Assembly (NCBI RefSeq): GCF_029892515.1
Contig: NZ_JARXVF010000001.1
Location: 1,426,001-1,490,000 of the forward strand
Reading direction: 5' to 3'
DNA from: Pseudaminobacter soli (ex Li et al. 2025)
Lineage (GTDB): Bacteria > Pseudomonadota > Alphaproteobacteria > Rhizobiales > Rhizobiaceae
Length of the DNA stretch: 64,000 nucleotides
Every line of letters begins with the position of its first letter. Position 1 is the stretch's first letter. The position numbers and the translations under genes were made by a program. Shown piece by piece: positions 1-7,751 of the stretch. The notes under the pieces were generated by a model. The model did not search any database. It had not been told where the DNA came from and was given only the letters and a program-made list of their open reading frames with translations.

Positions 1-469
1 CCGGATGGATGGATTTGTGGCCGGATTTAAGGTCTTCGATAATGTACTCGATCAGGTAGTTCGGACATTCGGCTCGTCCAAGCACGCCAATGCGCATCTG
101 CGCATCGCCATGGGCGCGGCGGCAGCGCTCCAGCTTCTCAAGGACGCGCCGGACGTATTCGATGGGATGATCGAGGTTCTCCACCACGTCGGCGATGGTG
201 GCGTCCGCGGGAGTTTTCACCAGAACTGCGCGTCTTGCCATCAGTTCTTGGCCGTCGGTTTGGAAGTGCGGGGGGGCTGTTCCTGCACGCATCTCTTCTG
301 CTTCCTTCTGCAGGCGCATTTCTTTCAATCGCGCAGTCTTCGCGTCGCGTTCTCTGGCAATCGCCTCACTCTCTTCGACAATGCGATTGCGGGCGAGGGA
401 CTGCGTCTGCGTCTTGCCGAAGTTGATTTCAGCCCGTTCGCGTGCGCTCTGGGGATCTCGAGCCATCAT
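1..469 (-). CDS. Small charged coiled-coil-like protein, cut by window start
   Basis: A minus-strand reading frame starts at a double ATG (469 or 466) behind an AGGAG site and stays open to the left edge, so the C-terminus is missing. The visible 156 codons begin MMARDPQSARERAEIN and are rich in Arg, Glu and Lys up to about residue 55, where a helical segment RIVEESEAIARERDAKTARL stands out. A later part reads like a small folded domain. The function is unknown. It lies just downstream of a cold-shock gene and its terminator, and its charged segment resembles the small protein behind the second cold-shock gene (19868-20038). The plus-strand frame over the same bases is a shadow with poor protein character. 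Confidence 0.6.
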   Translation of the reverse strand, partial: MMARDPQSARERAEINFGKTQTQSLARNRIVEESEAIARERDAKTARLKEMRLQKEAEEMRAGTAPPHFQTDGQELMARRAVLVKTPADATIADVVENLDHPIEYVRRVLEKLERCRRAHGDAQMRIGVLGRAECPNYLIEYIIEDLKSGHKSIHP

Positions 470-500
470 CTGTCTCCTTGTTCAGCAAGCCATCCAAACA

Positions 501-525
501 AAAAAGGCCAGGCATTCGCCTGACC
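501..525 (-). terminator. Rho-independent terminator behind csp gene 1
   Basis: On the minus strand the stem GGTCAGGC/GCCTGGCC with loop GAAT is followed by six T residues. It lies 67 bases past the cold-shock stop codon and about 30 bases before the start of the next gene, so it could also act as an attenuator between the two. Confidence 0.75.
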
Positions 526-591
526 CTTCCTTGTCATCCGTTCAGCCACTGGTGCCAGTACATCCGTGGTCACCGGCCGAATGGATGATAA

Positions 592-801
592 TTACGCGGC
601 CTGAAGCTTGTCGGCCGACATCTTGCCCGACTTGTTGTCGCGGACCATCTCGTAGCTGAGTTTCTGGCCTTCGGCGATAGTGCGCAGGCCGGCGCGCTCG
701 ACGGCGGAGATGTGGACGAAAACGTCCTGGCCGCCATTGTCAGGCTGGATGAAGCCGAAGCCCTTGGTGGCGTTGAACCATTTAACTGTGCCGGTGTTCA
801 T
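592..801 (-). CDS. Cold-shock protein, CspA family
   Basis: This 69-residue protein is the standard size of a single-domain cold-shock (OB-fold) protein that binds single-stranded RNA and DNA. RNP1 is seen as KGFGFI at residues 13-18 and RNP2 as DVFVHI at 26-31. I chose the ATG at 801 because [10 protein letters not shown] is the canonical start and an AAGGG site precedes it; the frame extends further upstream without family similarity. A promoter-like pair at 940-968 implies a leader of roughly 130 bases, as is usual for csp genes whose mRNA structure is temperature-sensitive. A strong hairpin terminator follows at 501-525. A paralogue sits at 20137-20346. Confidence 0.95.
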   Translation of the reverse strand: MNTGTVKWFNATKGFGFIQPDNGGQDVFVHISAVERAGLRTIAEGQKLSYEMVRDNKSGKMSADKLQAA

Positions 802-1124
802 GACGAACCCTTTCTGTAGCATATGAAGTTCCCCCGCGCGCTTGCACGGTGGCAGTTGGGTCGATTTTTGAAGGGAGGTTCGTCGAGGAGGCGCCAATAG
901 CGCGCAGAACAAATCAGACAAGCAAACATCGATGTTACTTTCGTACGCCATCTTTGAATGTAAGTCAACTTTTGGTTTTGGGCTCCTTCATTTATCGCCG
1001 ACTGGTTGTCCAAAAGGGGGCGCCGGCGCCCCGGCCACCATGACCGTCCGAAAGGCAGCGCCCAAAAAAGTTGCGTTGCGCAGCACACCGCCCTACGTAG
1101 ACCCCAACCAAGGAAGGATCCGGA
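802..1124. other. Intergenic: csp leader and promoter, GC palindrome
   Basis: No gene is supported here. It holds the long leader and promoter of the cold-shock gene. A perfect 16-base palindrome GGGGCGCCGGCGCCCC lies at 1017-1032, followed on the minus strand by CTTTT, so it could terminate minus-strand transcription arriving from the DUF982 gene. Confidence 0.5.
940..968 (-). promoter_or_regulatory. Sigma-70-like promoter of csp gene 1
   Basis: Read on the minus strand, TTGACT (968-963) is followed after 17 bases by TACGAA (945-940). The -35 box is near consensus and the -10 box is weak. It would give a leader of about 130 bases before the csp ATG at 801. Confidence 0.5.
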
Positions 1125-1283
1125 TTGCCCCGACCACCGAATTACAGTCAAGAACGCAAAGAACGCGACCGCGCAAAGGCCAGCAAGAAGGCCGAGAAAC
1201 TCGCCGCCAAGGCAGCGGCCAGAGAGCGACAATCGGTCGACACCAAAAGCGAGACGGAGCCTACGGAGCTATCGGACGATTAG
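1125..1283 (+). CDS. Small basic/acidic protein with TTG start
   Basis: A 52-residue frame opens at TTG 1125, seven bases after a strong AAGGAAGG ribosome site (1110-1117), and ends at TAG 1281-1283. The protein starts LPRPPNYSQERKERDRAKAS, continues with Lys/Ala/Glu repeats (KKAEKLAAKAAARERQ) and ends in an acidic tail (SETEPTELSDD). It should form one long charged helix. From memory, similar short proteins are common hypotheticals in rhizobia, usually with an ATG in place of this TTG. The function is unknown. It runs divergently from the cold-shock gene. Confidence 0.65.
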   Translation: MPRPPNYSQERKERDRAKASKKAEKLAAKAAARERQSVDTKSETEPTELSDD

Positions 1284-1294
1284 TCGGTTGATCG

Positions 1295-1549
1295 CTAAAC
1301 CTTCTCGTCAAAAAAGATGCCGGCCTCACGGGCCGCCGCTACAAAGGCGCGTCGGGCGCCGATCACTGGTTTATTCCCCAGATTGACGTCCGAGCATGCT
1401 TGGAGAGCCGCTCGGTGCTTCTCACTTCGCTTGCCAGGCCATCGGTTAAGAAGAAAGTCGGAAGCCTCGCGAGCAGTGCGAAGCGTGAGCAGCGTGCCAA
1501 TTGCATCGGCCCTGACGGTGATCGGGTTCTCAAATCTGTTGTTTTCCAT
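1295..1549 (-). CDS. DUF982 domain protein
   Basis: This 84-residue protein matches the rhizobial DUF982 family. The family core is seen as the segment with TAREASDFLLNRWPGKRSEKH at about residues 25-45, followed by the C-terminal FVAAAREAGIFFDE. DUF982 proteins are small, often occur in many copies on rhizobial plasmids and islands, and have no known biochemical role. The gene stands alone and converges on the small TTG-start gene, leaving 11 bases between stop codons. The ATG at 1549 gives the usual family length. Confidence 0.8.
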   Translation of the reverse strand: MENNRFENPITVRADAIGTLLTLRTAREASDFLLNRWPGKRSEKHRAALQACSDVNLGNKPVIGARRAFVAAAREAGIFFDEKV

Positions 1550-2166
1550 GGCCGCTCATACAGCGGACAGCGGCAAAGGGCCAGGACGGAACCTACGCTG
1601 CTTCCTTTCGCCACCAGACATGCCCGTAAGACAATCTATTGCTGCTGCGGCTGATGCGTGATCTGCGGTTGGCGAATGTCCGCTTTCAGGAGATGTTCAA
1701 TCCAGCTTGTTTGACCGAGATGGGCGCAAAGCGGAAGGTCCGCTTTCTGGCTTCAACGCCAATATGGGTTCCGGGCCATCTCCGACCTGCAGCATCCACG
1801 GGTTCACAAACCGAGCCCCGCTCTCTGCCCAGGCTCCATTCGATGCCACCGTTGTCGCGCATTGGCGCTTGTCGAGAACCGGATGCCGGGACACAAGCTG
1901 AAAGCCGAGCCCGTCGTCGTGGCGAAGCGGCCGCTCGCAAGGGTCGCGACGCCGGCGAGGCCGCTTCCAGGCAAACTCTGGCCTTGAGCGGCTCGCCGGT
2001 CCGGGGTTCAGGCCGGACCCCTGGCAAGCCGATCAAGGTCGCGGCGCCACTCCGCCTTGACCTCGATCGGCCCGCGCCGGATGGCTCCCCTGCAATGAAG
2101 CCGTCCGACGAAACTGTTCGATCCTGCCGTCTGTCTGTCGTCGCAGGGCAGAGGCGGCGACGCCGC
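1550..2166. other. 617-base stretch without a supported gene
   Basis: Several long open frames cross this stretch on both strands, but all show the Arg/Pro/Ser-rich composition of GC-driven shadows. None has a convincing ribosome site or a domain I recognise. A decayed gene is possible. Confidence 0.4.
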
Positions 2167-2832
2167 CTAATCGTCGGGGAAAACCGCACCCGGCGTCAGC
2201 TGGCGGCCGATCCGAATGAGGTCGTCGTGGGCCGCGCGGATCTGCGGCCAGGGAAAGGCCGCGCAATCTTCCCACGCCTCGCCCTCGCGGAGGACGGCAT
2301 CGAGCTTGCCGGCGATGCCGGCGAGCGAGGCGGCCGGCGTCGTCGCCAGCGCCTCCAGCAGCGCCTCGATGCGCGTGAACGCCGCACGCTCGGCTCTGAG
2401 CCCTTCAAAGTAACCGATCTCGGTCGCGGCGGCGTCGAAAGACGCCTGCCGCGCTGCAAGCTCGGCCGCCGCCTGCGCGCGGATCGCCGCCATGTCCGTT
2501 CGCGTCCCGATGAGGCGGTCGAGCGCTTCGACCGAGCAGATCTCCGTCTCTGCGCCGCCGGGTACCCTGACCACGGCGCCGACAAAGTCCACCCGCTCGG
2601 CAAGCGCGCACTCCAGCGCCTGCTGCCGCCGACACAGCTGCTGCGCCCGCGTATGCGCCGCCGCCCAGTCGTGCCACAGCCTCAGCGTCGGGTCGGGGGT
2701 CGCATCCGACGCACCGGCGCATGCCGACGCCGCGCCGGCAAACGCCCACCCACCCGCGCCAACAGCCCAGCTCGCAAGCGCCATCCGCCGCGTGATGCAC
2801 AACAGACTCGTACTATGATCGGAATCAGCCAT
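2167..2832 (-). CDS. Exported hypothetical protein with Tat-like leader
   Basis: This 221-residue protein begins MADSDHSTSLLCITRRMALA. The twin arginine followed by a hydrophobic stretch and an Ala-rich cleavage region (GAASACAG near residue 40) looks like a Tat signal. The mature part is Ala/Glu/Arg-rich and mostly helical, without a family I can name. I used the internal ATG at 2832 rather than the longer frame from 2880 because the leader fits better. It is divergent from the XRE regulator across a 140-base gap. Phage- and island-borne proteins often look like this, but the role is unknown. Confidence 0.6.
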   Translation of the reverse strand: MADSDHSTSLLCITRRMALASWAVGAGGWAFAGAASACAGASDATPDPTLRLWHDWAAAHTRAQQLCRRQQALECALAERVDFVGAVVRVPGGAETEICSVEALDRLIGTRTDMAAIRAQAAAELAARQASFDAAATEIGYFEGLRAERAAFTRIEALLEALATTPAASLAGIAGKLDAVLREGEAWEDCAAFPWPQIRAAHDDLIRIGRQLTPGAVFPDD

Positions 2833-2901
2833 GATCCGAGCTCCCAAACAGCTTAGGTTGTGGTTAGTCAGTGCCGCCAACGATTGAAGGCGTCAGCTCA
2901 A

Positions 2902-2918
2902 TATCTGAATTTAAGATA
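2902..2918. promoter_or_regulatory. Candidate operator between divergent genes
   Basis: The inverted repeat TATCT-N7-AGATA lies in the A/T-rich gap between the exported protein and the XRE gene. A TATAAG box follows at 2932-2937. An autoregulatory site for the XRE protein is a reasonable guess, not shown. Confidence 0.35.
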
Positions 2919-2973
2919 ACTGAAAAACAGATATAAGGGAAGCCCCTATCTACAATCGGGTGGGGGGTAAGAA

Positions 2974-3216
2974 GTGGTCGAAACACTTGGGACGGATCGG
3001 CATAAAGCTCTGATCGCACTACTTATCAAAAAACGTGAAGCGGCGGGCCTTACTCAAAATGAGTTGGCAACGAGGCTCGGACAGTATCAATCGTTCGTAG
3101 CTCGCCTCGAAAGCGGGCAGCGTCGTGTCGACGTTGTGGAGTTCATGAAACTCGCTGAAATTCTCGGTTTTGATGCTTCATCAGCGATCAAGAAGCTGTC
3201 AGAGGTAACCGATTGA
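2974..3216 (+). CDS. XRE-family helix-turn-helix regulator
   Basis: This 80-residue protein is almost only an HTH_3 DNA-binding domain. The helix-turn-helix is visible in GLTQNELATRLGQYQSFVAR (about residues 25-44), followed by LESGQRRVDVVEFMKLAEIL, the hallmark of Cro/CI-type domains. The start is a GTG at 2974 close behind a G-rich stretch. Such single-domain regulators on mobile elements commonly repress their own promoter and neighbouring transfer or maintenance genes. It is divergent from the exported protein at 2167-2832 and lies next to the tra genes, which it may control. Confidence 0.85.
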   Translation: MVETLGTDRHKALIALLIKKREAAGLTQNELATRLGQYQSFVARLESGQRRVDVVEFMKLAEILGFDASSAIKKLSEVTD

Positions 3217-3324
3217 ATATCGGCGGCGAGTGGCTTCTGGATGGATGACCGCATCCGTGCGACAAGCCGCGCGATGGCGCGGCAGCGCTGCGATTTTTGA
3301 GGTCTCGGCGCCGCCCGCCATCGG

Positions 3325-3612
3325 TCATGCTCCATCGTGCTGCCGCAGCGACCTGTTGTGCGCGCCTGCTGGACTATCCGCCTCGAATGCCATCTTCCCC
3401 AGCTTTGTCCAGACGCCGCGCGCATCTTCGTCGTCCTCGGTCTGGAGCTTTTCGGCGATCCAGATGAGCGCGCCGTAGATCATGGTCCGATCATCGCCGG
3501 TCAAGTCAACGATGCCTGCCTTGATGACGAGACCGCCGAGTTCGATGAGGTGCCGCGTCCGTTTGCGGCGCTCAACCTGCCATGTACGCATGTCATGTCG
3601 TGCCCGCGCCAC
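3325..3612 (-). CDS. traD: Conjugal transfer protein TraD (Ti type)
   Basis: This 95-residue protein matches the small TraD of Ti-type systems. The signature RKRTRHLIELGGLVIKAGIV lies near residues 16-35, followed by DLTGDD and the W/AEKL helix. In these systems TraC and TraD are accessory proteins of the relaxosome at oriT; this TraD is not the large coupling ATPase of F plasmids. It overlaps the end of traC by 20 bases, so the two are co-transcribed and probably translationally coupled. The C-terminal tail differs from the usual family end. No traG follows; the next gene to the left is an unrelated XRE gene. Confidence 0.88.
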   Translation of the reverse strand: MARARHDMRTWQVERRKRTRHLIELGGLVIKAGIVDLTGDDRTMIYGALIWIAEKLQTEDDEDARGVWTKLGKMAFEADSPAGAHNRSLRQHDGA

Positions 3613-3919
3613 CTGATAGCGGTTGCGCGCTGCCCGGTTGCGCTTGAGCGCTGTCGCTGTTGCGGTCAGTTGTCGATGCAGATCGCCGCCACCGTCCTTG
3701 AAAGAATGCCGCGCCGCGCTTGGCCCAAGCCTCCCTCTTTCCGGCGTCTTTCGTCTCGGCCAGCACGAGCAGCGCGCCGGCCAGTTCGTCCGCGCTGAGG
3801 CTGTCGGCTCCGGTAGCGATCACCAGTTCGCCCAACTGCTGCACCTTGCGGGTTTTCAGCTCCCGCGCCTTGTCTTCGAGCGCCTTCAGTTCCGCATCGT
3901 AGTCGCGTGGCTTGCGCAT
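3593..3919 (-). CDS. traC: Conjugal transfer protein TraC (Ti type)
   Basis: The protein (108 residues from the ATG at 3919) carries a charged N-terminal helix, RDYDAELKALEDKARELKTRK, and the core KVQQLGELVIATGADSLSADELAGALL typical of Ti-type TraC, then REAWAKRGAAFFQ. TraC assists the relaxase at oriT. It is divergent from traA, with the oriT between them, which is the classical arrangement on Ti plasmids. An alternative ATG lies four codons upstream at 3931. The Ser/Gln-rich tail overlaps the traD start. Confidence 0.88.
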   Translation of the reverse strand: MRKPRDYDAELKALEDKARELKTRKVQQLGELVIATGADSLSADELAGALLVLAETKDAGKREAWAKRGAAFFQGRWRRSASTTDRNSDSAQAQPGSAQPLSGGAGTT

Positions 3920-4042
3920 CGCCGTATCCAATCGTTCTCAAGTTGTCTGATGCAGCGATGATAGTTGAGCGCCTTGCGGAAGGCTCACATGTTGCCGGGA
4001 CGGTGCGGGACGCTTTGGTCCGTCCCGAGAATTTTTCGAGGG

Positions 4043-4070
4043 AGGGCGCGCTTATACGTCGTTCCGACGT
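4043..4070 (-). other. oriT core: nic site and adjacent inverted repeat
   Basis: On the plus strand AGGGCGCGCTTA (4043-4054) is followed by the perfect repeat ACGTCG-TTC-CGACGT (4056-4070). The reverse complement TAAGCGCGCCCT differs by one base from the RSF1010-type nic region TAAGTGCGCCCT and resembles the Ti plasmid oriT. The position in the 181-base gap between divergent traC and traA is where Ti-type oriT sites lie. Confidence 0.8.
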
Positions 4071-4100
4071 GCGCTTTGCCGTGTAGATGATCCGGTCGCG

Positions 4101-7094
4101 ATGGCGATCTATCATCTTCACGTCAAGGTCATTGGCCGCAAGGCTGGCTCCAGCGCCGTGGCATCTGCCGCCTATCGCTCGGCCGCGCGGCTGCGCGACG
4201 AGCGGCTTGACCGCAGCCACGACTTCGCCGCCAAACGCGGCGTCGTCCATTCCGAGGTGCTGCTGCCGGAGAACGCGCCGGAGCGATGGCGCGACCGCGA
4301 ACGGCTCTGGAACGATGTCGAAGCCTGCGAAGTGCGCAAGGACGCGCAGCTGGCCCGCGAGGTCGAATTCGCCCTGCCGCGCGAGATGGGTCAGGCGCCG
4401 GGCATCGCGCTGGCCCGCGACTTCGTGCAGGCCGAGTTCGTCGACCAGGGCATGGTCGCCGATCTCAACGTGCATTGGGATATCGGCGAGGACGGCATGC
4501 CGAAACCCCATGCCCATGTCATGCTGACCATGCGGGCGGTGGACGAGACCGGGTTCGGCCCGAAGGTGCGGGACTGGAACCGCACCGAACTTGTCGAGCG
4601 CTGGCGCGAACGCTGGGCCGAGCTTGCCAATGAGCGGCTGACCGAACTCGACATTGACGCGCGCATCGACCATCGCAGCCTGGAGGCGCAGGGCATCGGG
4701 CTGGAGCCGCAAAGCCAGATCGGTGCGCCGGCGCAGCGGATCGAGGGCGACGGCATCGAAGCCGCCGCCAATGTCGCCGATCGGGCCGAATTGCACCGTG
4801 AGATCGCCCGCAACAATGGTGACAGGATCATCGCCGCTCCTTCCCTCGCGCTGGACGCGATCACCCAGCAGCAATCGACCTTCACACGGCGCGACATGGC
4901 GAAGTTCGCGCACCGGCACAGCGACGGCATCGATCAGTTCAACGCGGTGATGGGCGCGGTGCGCAATGCGCCCGATCTGGTCGAACTCGGCAAGGACGGA
5001 CTTGGGCAGGACCGCTTCACCACCGGCGCCATGATCGAGGCCGAACAGCGCCTGCACCGCGCGGCGGAACGCATGGCCGGCAGAGAACGCCATGACGTTG
5101 CTGACGTTGATCGCAGGGCCGCCTTGGCGCGTGCCGAACAGCGCGGCCTCGTTCTCTCCGGCGAGCAGGCCGATGCGCTGGCACATGTCACCGACGGGCG
5201 TGATCTTTCGCTCGTCGTCGGCTACGCCGGCACGGGCAAGAGCGCGATGCTGGGCGTGGCGCGGGCGGCCTGGCAGGCGGCGGGCTACGCGGTCCGGGGT
5301 GTGGCGCTGTCCGGCATCGCGGCGGAAAATCTCGAAAGCGGTTCGGGCATCGCCGCGCGCACCATCGCCAGCCTGGAACATCAATGGGGACAGGGCCGCG
5401 ACCTGCTGACTTCGCGCGATGTGCTTGTCATCGATGAGGCGGGCATGGTCGGCACGCGGCAGTTGGAACCCGTGCTGTCGCACGCCGCCGAGGTGGGGGC
5501 CAAGGTGGTGCTGGTCGGCGATCCGCAGCAGTTGCAAGCAATCGAGGCGGGCGCGGCCTTCCGCTCACTCCACGAGCGTCACGGCGGGGTGGAAATCGGT
5601 GAGGTCCGCCGCCAGCGCGAGGCCTGGCAGCGGGATGCCACCCGCGATCTGGCGACCGGCAGGAGCGGCGCTGCGATCCATGCCTATGACAGAGACGGCA
5701 TGGTGCATGTCGCCGAAACCCGCGACCAGGCACGCGGTGATCTGATCGAGCGCTGGGACCGCGAGCGGCGGGCAGCGCCCGACAAGAGCCGCATCATCCT
5801 CACCCACACCAACGACGAAGTGCGTGCCCTCAACGAGGCGGCGCGCGCGAAGATGCGGACGGCGGGCGATCTGGGGGACGAGGCGCGTGTCACGGTCGAG
5901 CGGGGGCTGAGAAACTTCGCCTGCGGGGATCGGGTCATGTTCCTGCAAAACGAGCGCGGCCTCGGCGTCAAGAACGGCACGCTCGGGACCATCGTTGAGG
6001 TCAGCGCGCAGAGCATGACGGTGCGCACCGACGACGGCCGCTTCGTCGCCTTCGACCTCAAGGATTACGACCGCATCGACCACGGCTATGCGGCCACGAT
6101 CCACAAGGCGCAGGGGATGACGGTGGACCGCACCCATGTGCTGGCGACGCCGGGCATGGACGCGCACGGCAGCTATGTCGCTTTGTCGCGACACCGCGAC
6201 GGCACCGACCTGCATTATGGCCGCGACGATTTTGCCAGCCAGGACCGGCTTGTCCGTACGCTGTCGCGCGACCGAGCCAAGGACATGGCGACGGACTACG
6301 AACAGCGCGATCCGGCTCAGAACTACGCCGAGCGGCGCGGCATCAGCTTCCGCGAGCGGGTCGCCGCGATCGTCAAAAAAATCGTGCCGGAGAAGGTGCG
6401 CGGCATGTTCGACGGCCCGCGTCTGCCCGCAGAGGCCGCGCCCGGCGACGATGCCCAAATTGCCGCGCTGCGCACAGCCGACGCGCCGGAAAGGACTTTG
6501 GCGGAAGACCCGGAAGCCGCATTGCGTCAGGCCCGGACGCGCGCGCTTGTGCGCCATGCTCGTGCGGTGGACGCGATCCTCAGCGGCGGTCATCCCGACG
6601 GCAAGGGCAGCCCCGAACAGATGCGCGAACTGAACGACGCCCGCAAAGCGTTCGAGGAGACACGCCCGCACGGCTGGCGCGATGCGGAAGCGGCGTACGT
6701 CAAGAACCCGGAGCTCGTCCGTGAGACCGCCGACGGACAGGTTAACCGCGCCGTCCGCGCGCTCCAGCTCGAAACCGCAATCCGTACCGGGCGGGATGCC
6801 GATCCGGCCGACAATCCCAGCCGCCGCGCCGACCGCTTCGTAGAACGCTGGCAGAAACTCGACCACACCAGCCAGCGCCAGTACAGGGACGGCGACATGT
6901 CCGGCCACAAGGCCACGCGGGCGCAGATGGCCGACATGGCGAAGCGTCTCGAACGCGACCCGCAGCTTGAATCCTTGCTCGCCAACCGCAAGCGGCAGCT
7001 TGGCATCACGTTCGAATCGGGCCGTCGCCTTGGCGCGGAACTCGCCTTCACGCACGGCATCGACCTTGGCAGGGGTCGGGGCATCGGACTCTGA
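4101..7094 (+). CDS. traA: Ti-type relaxase/helicase TraA (MOB-Q)
   Basis: This 997-residue protein nicks the transferred strand at oriT, stays bound to it and unwinds the duplex. The N-terminal MobA/MobL relaxase domain shows a candidate catalytic Tyr25 (SAAYRS) and the metal-binding histidines His125, His137 and His139 (PKPHAHVML). The central AAA helicase domain shows Walker A GYAGTGKS near residue 375, Walker B VLVIDEAGM near 441, GDPQQLQAIEAG, and the C-terminal UvrD-like motif ATIHKAQGMTVD near 675. A long charged C-terminal region follows. It is slightly shorter than the roughly 1100 residues of Ti TraA but appears intact. The two long minus-strand frames across it are shadows. Confidence 0.95.
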   Translation: MAIYHLHVKVIGRKAGSSAVASAAYRSAARLRDERLDRSHDFAAKRGVVHSEVLLPENAPERWRDRERLWNDVEACEVRKDAQLAREVEFALPREMGQAPGIALARDFVQAEFVDQGMVADLNVHWDIGEDGMPKPHAHVMLTMRAVDETGFGPKVRDWNRTELVERWRERWAELANERLTELDIDARIDHRSLEAQGIGLEPQSQIGAPAQRIEGDGIEAAANVADRAELHREIARNNGDRIIAAPSLALDAITQQQSTFTRRDMAKFAHRHSDGIDQFNAVMGAVRNAPDLVELGKDGLGQDRFTTGAMIEAEQRLHRAAERMAGRERHDVADVDRRAALARAEQRGLVLSGEQADALAHVTDGRDLSLVVGYAGTGKSAMLGVARAAWQAAGYAVRGVALSGIAAENLESGSGIAARTIASLEHQWGQGRDLLTSRDVLVIDEAGMVGTRQLEPVLSHAAEVGAKVVLVGDPQQLQAIEAGAAFRSLHERHGGVEIGEVRRQREAWQRDATRDLATGRSGAAIHAYDRDGMVHVAETRDQARGDLIERWDRERRAAPDKSRIILTHTNDEVRALNEAARAKMRTAGDLGDEARVTVERGLRNFACGDRVMFLQNERGLGVKNGTLGTIVEVSAQSMTVRTDDGRFVAFDLKDYDRIDHGYAATIHKAQGMTVDRTHVLATPGMDAHGSYVALSRHRDGTDLHYGRDDFASQDRLVRTLSRDRAKDMATDYEQRDPAQNYAERRGISFRERVAAIVKKIVPEKVRGMFDGPRLPAEAAPGDDAQIAALRTADAPERTLAEDPEAALRQARTRALVRHARAVDAILSGGHPDGKGSPEQMRELNDARKAFEETRPHGWRDAEAAYVKNPELVRETADGQVNRAVRALQLETAIRTGRDADPADNPSRRADRFVERWQKLDHTSQRQYRDGDMSGHKATRAQMADMAKRLERDPQLESLLANRKRQLGITFESGRRLGAELAFTHGIDLGRGRGIGL

Positions 7095-7224
7095 ACCCGT
7101 CCCATGTGCCGCCGTCTCTGCGCTATGGCCGCGCGGCGAGATTTTGCGTCTTGCGCGTCGGCAACCGCCTGTCCTGAGTGGTCTCACCAATTGTCAGAAA
7201 CAGCCAACAGGAGGCAGGCTAGCC

Positions 7225-7443
7225 ATGCGCGAACCGGACCGTATCATCCGTCTCAAAACCGTTCTTGCCCGCACCGGGCTGTCCCGCTCCACCATCTACC
7301 GCAAGATCGCCGAGGGCACCTTTCCCGCCCAGCTCAAGATCAGCACCAACGGCGCCGGCTGGCATGAGTCCGACATCAATCGATGGATCGCCAACCCCGC
7401 CGGCTGGCAGCTGGTCTGCTCCCCGAAAGGTGAACCTCGTTGA
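7225..7443 (+). CDS. AlpA-family HTH regulator
   Basis: This 72-residue protein is an AlpA/excisionase-type winged helix-turn-helix. The motif RIIRLKTVLARTGLSRSTIY is followed by GTFPAQLKI and GWHESDINRWI, as expected for the family. Such proteins in integrative elements activate excision or early transfer genes. The ATG at 7225 follows a GGAG site at 7210-7213; the longer upstream frame overlaps traA out of frame. It lies 130 bases after traA in the same direction, where Ti-type integrative elements usually continue with traF, parA and repA genes. These are absent here. Confidence 0.88.
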   Translation: MREPDRIIRLKTVLARTGLSRSTIYRKIAEGTFPAQLKISTNGAGWHESDINRWIANPAGWQLVCSPKGEPR

Positions 7444-7619
7444 AGTACGATGAATTTGCACGTGGGAATGGCGCGCCCGATCCACGCGAGCGACCGAAAG
7501 CCGTCGCGCCGGCGCGGGACATAGATCTGCATATCGACCCTCGAAAGGTGAAAAAACCGAAATCGAGCCATGGACGCAGTCGGCCAGAAGCGGATTCTCG
7601 CGGTGGAAGCTGTGCGTGA
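7440..7619 (+). CDS. Possible small ORF or fragment after alpA
   Basis: A frame opens at TTG 7440, overlapping the stop of the AlpA gene by two bases (TTGA), and runs about 59 codons: LKYDEFARGNGAPDPRERPK, then a Lys/Pro/Ser-rich part. The overlap suggests coupling. The second half looks like non-coding drift, so a truncated remnant of the next gene of the element is as likely. I recognise no family. Confidence 0.3.
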   Translation: MKYDEFARGNGAPDPRERPKAVAPARDIDLHIDPRKVKKPKSSHGRSRPEADSRGGSCA

Positions 7620-7751
7620 CGGCTTCGCGCCCAAGTCTGCCATTCGCATCGACTTCGCCACTTCCTGGAAGCTTGCATTGCTGGCGTAACGCTAGAGGTC
7701 GGGGGCGCATTCACCAACGGCATTGGTTCAGTCCGGTTCAGTGCCTCTCCA
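7620..7751. other. Rest of gap between the island module and the AI-2E gene
   Basis: A 39-codon frame from ATG 7570 to TAA 7689 (MDAVGQKRILAVEAV...) enters this gap, but has no ribosome site and no family. Otherwise I see nothing in it. Confidence 0.3.

Noticed and set aside
1639-2856. 405-codon plus-strand frame
   Set aside because: It is extremely Arg-rich, has no domain, and crosses the exported protein gene on the other strand, which has better protein character.
3666-7190. Long minus-strand frames of 623 and 541 codons opposite traA
   Set aside because: They lie antisense to a relaxase with all motifs intact and have His/Arg/Val-rich composition without domains. They are GC-driven shadows.
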